A stretch of DNA of 64,000 nucleotides from assembly GCF_002101965.1 (NCBI RefSeq), contig NZ_LQQA01000030.1, forward strand, positions 248,001 to 312,000, written 5' to 3'. Shown here in pieces: positions 60,450 to 64,000 of this stretch. Origin of the DNA: Mycolicibacterium wolinskyi. GTDB taxonomy: Bacteria; Actinomycetota; Actinomycetes; Mycobacteriales; Mycobacteriaceae. Numbering within the stretch: the first letter of the stretch is position 1; each line of letters opens with the position of its first letter. The notes beneath the pieces are model-generated. The model ran no database searches. It was not told the origin of the DNA and worked only from the letters and a program-made list of their open reading frames with translations. Both the position numbers and the translations under genes were made by a program.

Positions 60450-60679
60450 CGTTGAGCTTTCTTGAGAGAGTTTGTGCGACGGCGACGGGCGCGCCGGCGT
60501 CGCGCGAGATACGCCGCGAACCGCCCCCGGCAGGTGCGCCGAACCCTAACCGCGGGTTGCCGAGCGCCCTGACCGGGGGCGTCCAGCGCGGCGAGCGCCT
60601 CGATCAGCGCCTCGGCGGAGCCGCCGACGTCGGGATGATGTCGTCGCACGACGTCACGGCGGGCACGCCTTCCGGTCAC
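60446..60679 (-). CDS. Small basic protein with J-domain-like HPD motif
   Basis: A 77-residue protein starting at GTG 60679 (GTGA overlap). The N-terminal RRDVVRRHHPDVGGSAEALIEALAALD resembles helix II end, the HPD loop and helix III of a DnaJ J-domain, but helix I is missing. The C-terminus is very Arg-rich. Its tight linkage to Asp23-type genes supports its being real. Function unknown. Confidence 0.6.
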   Translation of the reverse strand: MTGRRARRDVVRRHHPDVGGSAEALIEALAALDAPGQGARQPAVRVRRTCRGRFAAYLARRRRARRRRTNSLKKAQR

Positions 60680-60963
60680 GGCACCGCCGTGACGTCACCG
60701 ACAACCACGTCGACGGGGACCCGGGCCGCCGTCGAGGCCGCGTCCCGCACCCGATCGGCCGTATCGAGCAGGCCGGCCCGTAGTTCGAGGACGACGTGAA
60801 CCTGGCCGCGATCGGCGCCGAGGCGGATGCCCCGCACGGTCCGGCCGGGCAGATGCGTCTCGGGCACGCCCGGGCCGAAGTGCAGGCCGATCACCCCGTC
60901 CACCGCGGTGACGGCTTCGACCACGCGATCGACGCGTTCAGCGGCCGGTGAAGCTGTGCTCAC
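60676..60963 (-). CDS. Small Asp23-like protein
   Basis: A 95-residue protein (RVDRVVEAVTAVDGVIGLHFGPG... VHVVLELRAGLLDTADRVRDAASTAARVPVDVVVGDV) whose beta-alpha pattern resembles half of an Asp23 domain. It starts at GTG 60963 overlapping the Asp23 gene stop. Function unknown. Confidence 0.65.
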   Translation of the reverse strand: MSTASPAAERVDRVVEAVTAVDGVIGLHFGPGVPETHLPGRTVRGIRLGADRGQVHVVLELRAGLLDTADRVRDAASTAARVPVDVVVGDVTAVP

Positions 60964-61430
60964 TTGACGCGGGGCTCGCCGGTGCCGTCGCTGTCGGCGT
61001 CATCGTCGTCGGCGAAGTGGACGTCGTGCACGGTGACGTTGACCTCGGTCACCTCGAGTCCGGTCATGTTCTCCACCGCGGAGATGACGTTGCTGCGGAT
61101 GCCTTCGGCGAGGTCATGGATGGCGACGCCGTACTCGGCCACGATGCCGATGTCGACGGCGGCCTGCCGTTCGCCGACCTCGACACTGACGCCCTGGGTG
61201 AGGCTTGGCGAACCCGGCAGCGTCTCACGCAGCTTGCCGACAACCCGTGCCGCCTGGCCGCCGAGGTCGTACACGCCGTCGATTTCACGCGTCGCGATAC
61301 CGGCGATCTTGGAGACGACGATGTCGGCGATCGTGGTGACGCCATGGCCGGACACTTTCTCGATATCCTTGCCCGGCGCGGCGGTGTTTGCACTGGAGCT
61401 AACTTCACGGGTCTGGGTTGCTGTGGTCAT
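60960..61430 (-). CDS. Asp23/Gls24-family envelope stress protein
   Basis: A 156-residue Asp23 homolog. The conserved core is ADIVVSKIAGIATREIDGVYDL and VEVGERQAAVDIGIVAEYGVAIHDLAEGIRSNVISAVENMTGLEVTEVNVTVHDVHF, with an acidic tail. GGAGAA precedes ATG 61430. It heads a six-gene operon and is divergent from an ECF sigma factor gene, likely its activator. Confidence 0.9.
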   Translation of the reverse strand: MTTATQTREVSSSANTAAPGKDIEKVSGHGVTTIADIVVSKIAGIATREIDGVYDLGGQAARVVGKLRETLPGSPSLTQGVSVEVGERQAAVDIGIVAEYGVAIHDLAEGIRSNVISAVENMTGLEVTEVNVTVHDVHFADDDDADSDGTGEPRVK

Positions 61431-61455
61431 CAAGTTCTCCTTCTCACCTAAGTCC

Positions 61456-61472
61456 CCGGACATTTCGTCCGG
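61456..61472. promoter_or_regulatory. Inverted repeat between Asp23 and ECF sigma genes
   Basis: CCGGAC-N5-GTCCGG in the 123-base divergent region. Could be a regulator site controlling both transcripts or a hairpin in the leader. Confidence 0.35.
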
Positions 61473-61553
61473 CACAATCGGTTCGTCGGGCCGAAGTGCT
61501 CGACGCGCACGCAAACGAGACGTAGAACACAGTCTCGGGGGAGGCCGACGGGG

Positions 61554-62126
61554 GTGGCAGTGGTACTGAGCAGGGACGGACTGCTGGAATGGCTGTCTGA
61601 CGAAGTGCTCGCCCGCCGCGCTCAGCGCGGCGACCTGGAGGCTTTCGACACTCTCGTGGTGCGCCACGCGCCCGCGCTGCGGCGATTCGTCGCAAACACC
61701 TACCCCGACCGGCACGAGTGCGATGACATCGTGCAGGAGACGTTCATCGCGGCATGGAAAGCTCTGCCGACATTTGCGTTCCGGTCGCAGTTCCGCACAT
61801 GGCTGTATTCGCTGGCATCGCGGAGAACCGTCGATGCCCTGCGCCGGCGCCGGCCCCAGACCGATCTCGACGCCGCGACGGAGACCCCTGACCTAGGACC
61901 CGGTCCGGGCCAACGCGCTCTCGACGGCGACTTCATGACGGCGCTCAACCGTGAACTGGCGCGACTGCCGTATCCCGGCCGCGCGGCGTGGTGGTTGCGC
62001 GAGGTCTACGACTTGCCGTTGTCGGAGATCGCGACGGTTCTGCACACCACCGAGGGCTCGGTGCGCGGCCATCTGCAGCGCACCCGTAAACGGCTGGCCG
62101 AGGCACTTGAGGAGTTCCGCCCATGA
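61554..62126 (+). CDS. ECF-family RNA polymerase sigma factor
   Basis: A 190-residue sigma-70 of the ECF type. Region 2: ECDDIVQETFIAAWKALPTFAFRSQFRTWLYSLASRRTVDALRR. Region 4: LPLSEIATVLHTTEGSVRGHLQRTRKRLAEAL. GTG 61554 start. No zinc-finger anti-sigma factor is adjacent; the next gene, overlapping by ATGA, encodes an Asp23-like protein and may take that role. Probably controls the divergent Asp23 operon. Confidence 0.9.
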   Translation: MAVVLSRDGLLEWLSDEVLARRAQRGDLEAFDTLVVRHAPALRRFVANTYPDRHECDDIVQETFIAAWKALPTFAFRSQFRTWLYSLASRRTVDALRRRRPQTDLDAATETPDLGPGPGQRALDGDFMTALNRELARLPYPGRAAWWLREVYDLPLSEIATVLHTTEGSVRGHLQRTRKRLAEALEEFRP

Positions 62127-62719
62127 CGACGTCGAAGCTGTCGATTGGACGCGATGACTGGGCATCGGGCACCGTGTCACGTAAGACTGGAGGTGCGATG
62201 GGTAGCACAACCACGGACGATTACGACGCGGTCGCACGGTCGACCGCGTGGATCGCCGATGCCACCCGCAGCCTGGCCGGACTGGGCGCGACACCGGACG
62301 ATGACCGCGCAATCGATCCCCGTTGGGGCGAAAGTGCTTCAGCCCTCGATCATCTGCGCGCCAGCATCGCCCACCACATCGCGGCGCTGCCGCGCCAGGG
62401 GCGGCCGATCCGCAGCGCGCGACCGGGTATCAGCATCTCGCATCTCGCGCTGTCCAAAGTGCTGACCGCGCAGCTCGCCGAACCGGCGGCGGCCGCCTCG
62501 GCGGCGGTGGCCGACATCGATGTGCGGGTCGATGCGCAGAAGCTGTCGGCGGTCCACATTCACCTGGTCGCGATCGGAGCCGATCCGCGTGACCACACCT
62601 ACCTGCACGACGGGGACAGCCTCCGCGACCACGCCGCGGCGGCCATCACCGATCTGCTCGGCGTCACGCCACACATCACCGTCACGTGGGAGGACATCGC
62701 CCTGCCGCCCAACGGGTGA
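62123..62719 (+). CDS. Unknown protein with Asp23-like C-terminus
   Basis: A 198-residue protein coupled to the sigma factor gene (ATGA at 62123, GAGGAG eight bases before). The C-terminal half (VADIDVRVDAQKLSAVHIHLVAIGADPRDHTYLHDGDSLRDHAAAAITDLLGVTPHITVTWEDI) resembles the beta/alpha pattern of Asp23 domains. ATG 62198 with GGAGG is an alternative start. It may modulate the sigma factor. No family name can be given. Confidence 0.65.
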   Translation: MTTSKLSIGRDDWASGTVSRKTGGAMGSTTTDDYDAVARSTAWIADATRSLAGLGATPDDDRAIDPRWGESASALDHLRASIAHHIAALPRQGRPIRSARPGISISHLALSKVLTAQLAEPAAAASAAVADIDVRVDAQKLSAVHIHLVAIGADPRDHTYLHDGDSLRDHAAAAITDLLGVTPHITVTWEDIALPPNG

Positions 62720-62728
62720 CGGCCGCCG

Positions 62729-64000
62729 TCAGCTCACGGAGTCGTTCGACCGGCGGGGTCGCCTGCGGCCACCGCGCGAGGCGTGGGCCTTGGGAGCGTG
62801 ATCGCCGCGTGAGGTGCTGCGCGGGCGGCGCGAGCCGGACCGTTCGGACCGCTGCGGTGCCTTCGGCTCGGGCCGTGCGGGGGCCTTCGGCTCACCGAAA
62901 ACCCGCTCGCCCGGGGCGATTTCCCGCAGCACCGGATGATCGAGCCCGTTGACGCGTGTGATGGTCGGCTTCACACCGGCCTTGCGGGTCAGCTGGCGTA
63001 CGTCGGACACCTGGGCGTCGTGCATGAGCGTCACCACGGTGCCCTCGGCACCCGCGCGGGCGGTGCGGCCGGACCGGTGCAGATACGCCTTGTGCTCGAC
63101 GGGCGGGTCGGCGTGCACCACGAGACTCACGTCGTCGACGTGGATGCCGCGCGCGGCGATGTCGGTGGCGACCAGCACGGTGGCGCTGCCGTCGGAGAAC
63201 GCGGTGAGGTTACGGGTCCGGGCGTTCTGCGACAGGTTCCCGTGCAGCTCGACAGCCGAGATGCCGCGCGAATTCAGTTGGCGGGTGAGGTTTTTCGCCC
63301 CGTGCTTGGTGCGCGCGAACACGATCGTGCGGCCCGGAGCCGCAGCCAGGTCGGCGACGACGTTGACCCGCGCGGAGTTGTCGACGTGCAGCACGTGGTG
63401 AACCATCGCGCTGACGGGCGATTGCGCGGAATCCACACTGTGCACCACCGGATCGTGCAGATAACGCTTGACCAGGACATCGACCCCGGCGTCGAGCGTC
63501 GCCGAGAACAGCAGGCGCTGACCACGTTTCGGGGTGCGGTCCAGCAGCCGCTTGACGCCGGGCAGGAAGCCGAGATCGGCCATGTGGTCGGCCTCGTCGA
63601 GCACGGTGATCTCGACGGCCGACAGATCGGCGTGGCCGGATTTCACATGGTCTTCCAGCCGGCCGGGGCACGCGATGACGATGTCGACGCCGCGCCGCAG
63701 CGCAGCGATCTGCGGGCCGGGGCCGACGCCGCCGAAGATGTTGACCGAGCTGAGTCCGGTCGCTTTGGCGAGCGCGGTGAGCGACGCCTCGATCTGGGTG
63801 ACCAGTTCACGGGTCGGCGCGAGGATCAGGGCGCGTGGCCGGCCGGGCGCGGGCCGGGTCCGGGTCGCCGACAGGCGTGCGACGAGGGGAAGCAGGAACG
63901 CATAGGTCTTGCCGGACCCGGTGCGGCCCCGGCCGAGCACGTCACGGCCGGTCAGCGAATCCGGCAGGGTCGCGGCCTGGATCGGGAATGGGGCCTCGAT
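62729..64000 (-). CDS. DEAD-box RNA helicase (RhlE-like), cut by window end
   Basis: The 5' end lies beyond the window; at least 424 codons are visible and the frame is open to base 64000. Motifs: Q-motif PFPIQAATLP, motif I GRGRTGSGKT, Ia APTRELVTQ, DEAD in VLDEADHMADLG, SAT, and RecA2 motifs ATDIAARGIHVDDVSLVVHAD and HRSGRTARAG. A basic C-terminal tail (RRPRSTSRGDHAPKAHASRGGRRRPRR) probably binds RNA. It unwinds structured RNA in ribosome assembly or cold response, by family knowledge. Confidence 0.92.
   Translation of the reverse strand: MEAPFPIQAATLPDSLTGRDVLGRGRTGSGKTYAFLLPLVARLSATRTRPAPGRPRALILAPTRELVTQIEASLTALAKATGLSSVNIFGGVGPGPQIAALRRGVDIVIACPGRLEDHVKSGHADLSAVEITVLDEADHMADLGFLPGVKRLLDRTPKRGQRLLFSATLDAGVDVLVKRYLHDPVVHSVDSAQSPVSAMVHHVLHVDNSARVNVVADLAAAPGRTIVFARTKHGAKNLTRQLNSRGISAVELHGNLSQNARTRNLTAFSDGSATVLVATDIAARGIHVDDVSLVVHADPPVEHKAYLHRSGRTARAGAEGTVVTLMHDAQVSDVRQLTRKAGVKPTITRVNGLDHPVLREIAPGERVFGEPKAPARPEPKAPQRSERSGSRRPRSTSRGDHAPKAHASRGGRRRPRRSNDSVS

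Noticed and set aside
1..64000. tRNA or rRNA genes, CRISPR arrays, intact insertion sequences, prophage genes
   Set aside because: None found on reading both strands; no transposase, integrase, cas or phage structural motif is present among the coding frames.

Overview
The window is high-GC actinobacterial DNA that I place in a rapidly growing mycobacterium (Mycolicibacterium, M. smegmatis-like). The evidence is an RslA-type anti-sigma factor, a valine-catabolism operon in mmsB-fadE9-mmsA order, rmlB/rmlC, three secreted cutinase-family proteins, and a complete ESX-4 locus beside the infA-rpmJ-rpsM-rpsK-rpsD-rpoA-rplQ-truA operon. From memory, gene order matches two separate M. tuberculosis neighbourhoods: about Rv0736 to Rv0753c on the left and about Rv3465 to Rv3444c on the right. 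Several accessory blocks are interspersed.

Left part (0-14 kb): rslA; a compact five-gene block (ThDP enzyme, SRPBCC protein, ketosynthase-III-like enzyme, PLP aminotransferase, then a MarR regulator) that looks like an uncharacterised small biosynthetic pathway; a DUF732-like lipoprotein; an F420-type nitroreductase-like protein; a GAF sensor kinase with a LuxR-type response regulator; an atypical HAD protein; a 630-bp gene-free segment carrying four palindromic repeats, the outermost two forming the ends of a 469-bp element; and the mms valine operon.

Middle part (14-31 kb), accessory metabolism and transport: a MOSC protein; a probably leaderless FAD-monooxygenase/TetR operon; a methyltransferase plus a GbsR/MarR regulator divergent from an ABC exporter; an aliphatic-amide operon (MarR, AmiC-like sensor, AmiS, AmiE, AAA+ chaperone) with two copies of one operator; a TetR/EamA pair divergent from a beta-aminopeptidase/permease pair; and rmlB-rmlC for the dTDP-rhamnose cell-wall linker sugar.

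Right part (31-64 kb): tandem F420-type LLM oxidoreductases; a VapBC module with a perfect operator; an AEC transporter; a histidine kinase with a cyclic-nucleotide-binding-like domain translationally coupled to a response regulator fused to a thioredoxin-reductase-like flavoprotein that lacks its redox dithiol; a flotillin/NfeD pair; the ribosomal protein/rpoA operon with conspicuous hairpins; three cutinases; the ESX-4 type VII secretion locus (eccB4, mycP4, eccD4, eccC4, accessory protein, esxU, esxT) closed by a strong terminator; an Asp23 envelope-stress operon divergent from an ECF sigma factor; and a DEAD-box helicase cut off by the window end. No tRNA, rRNA, CRISPR array, prophage or intact insertion sequence was seen.
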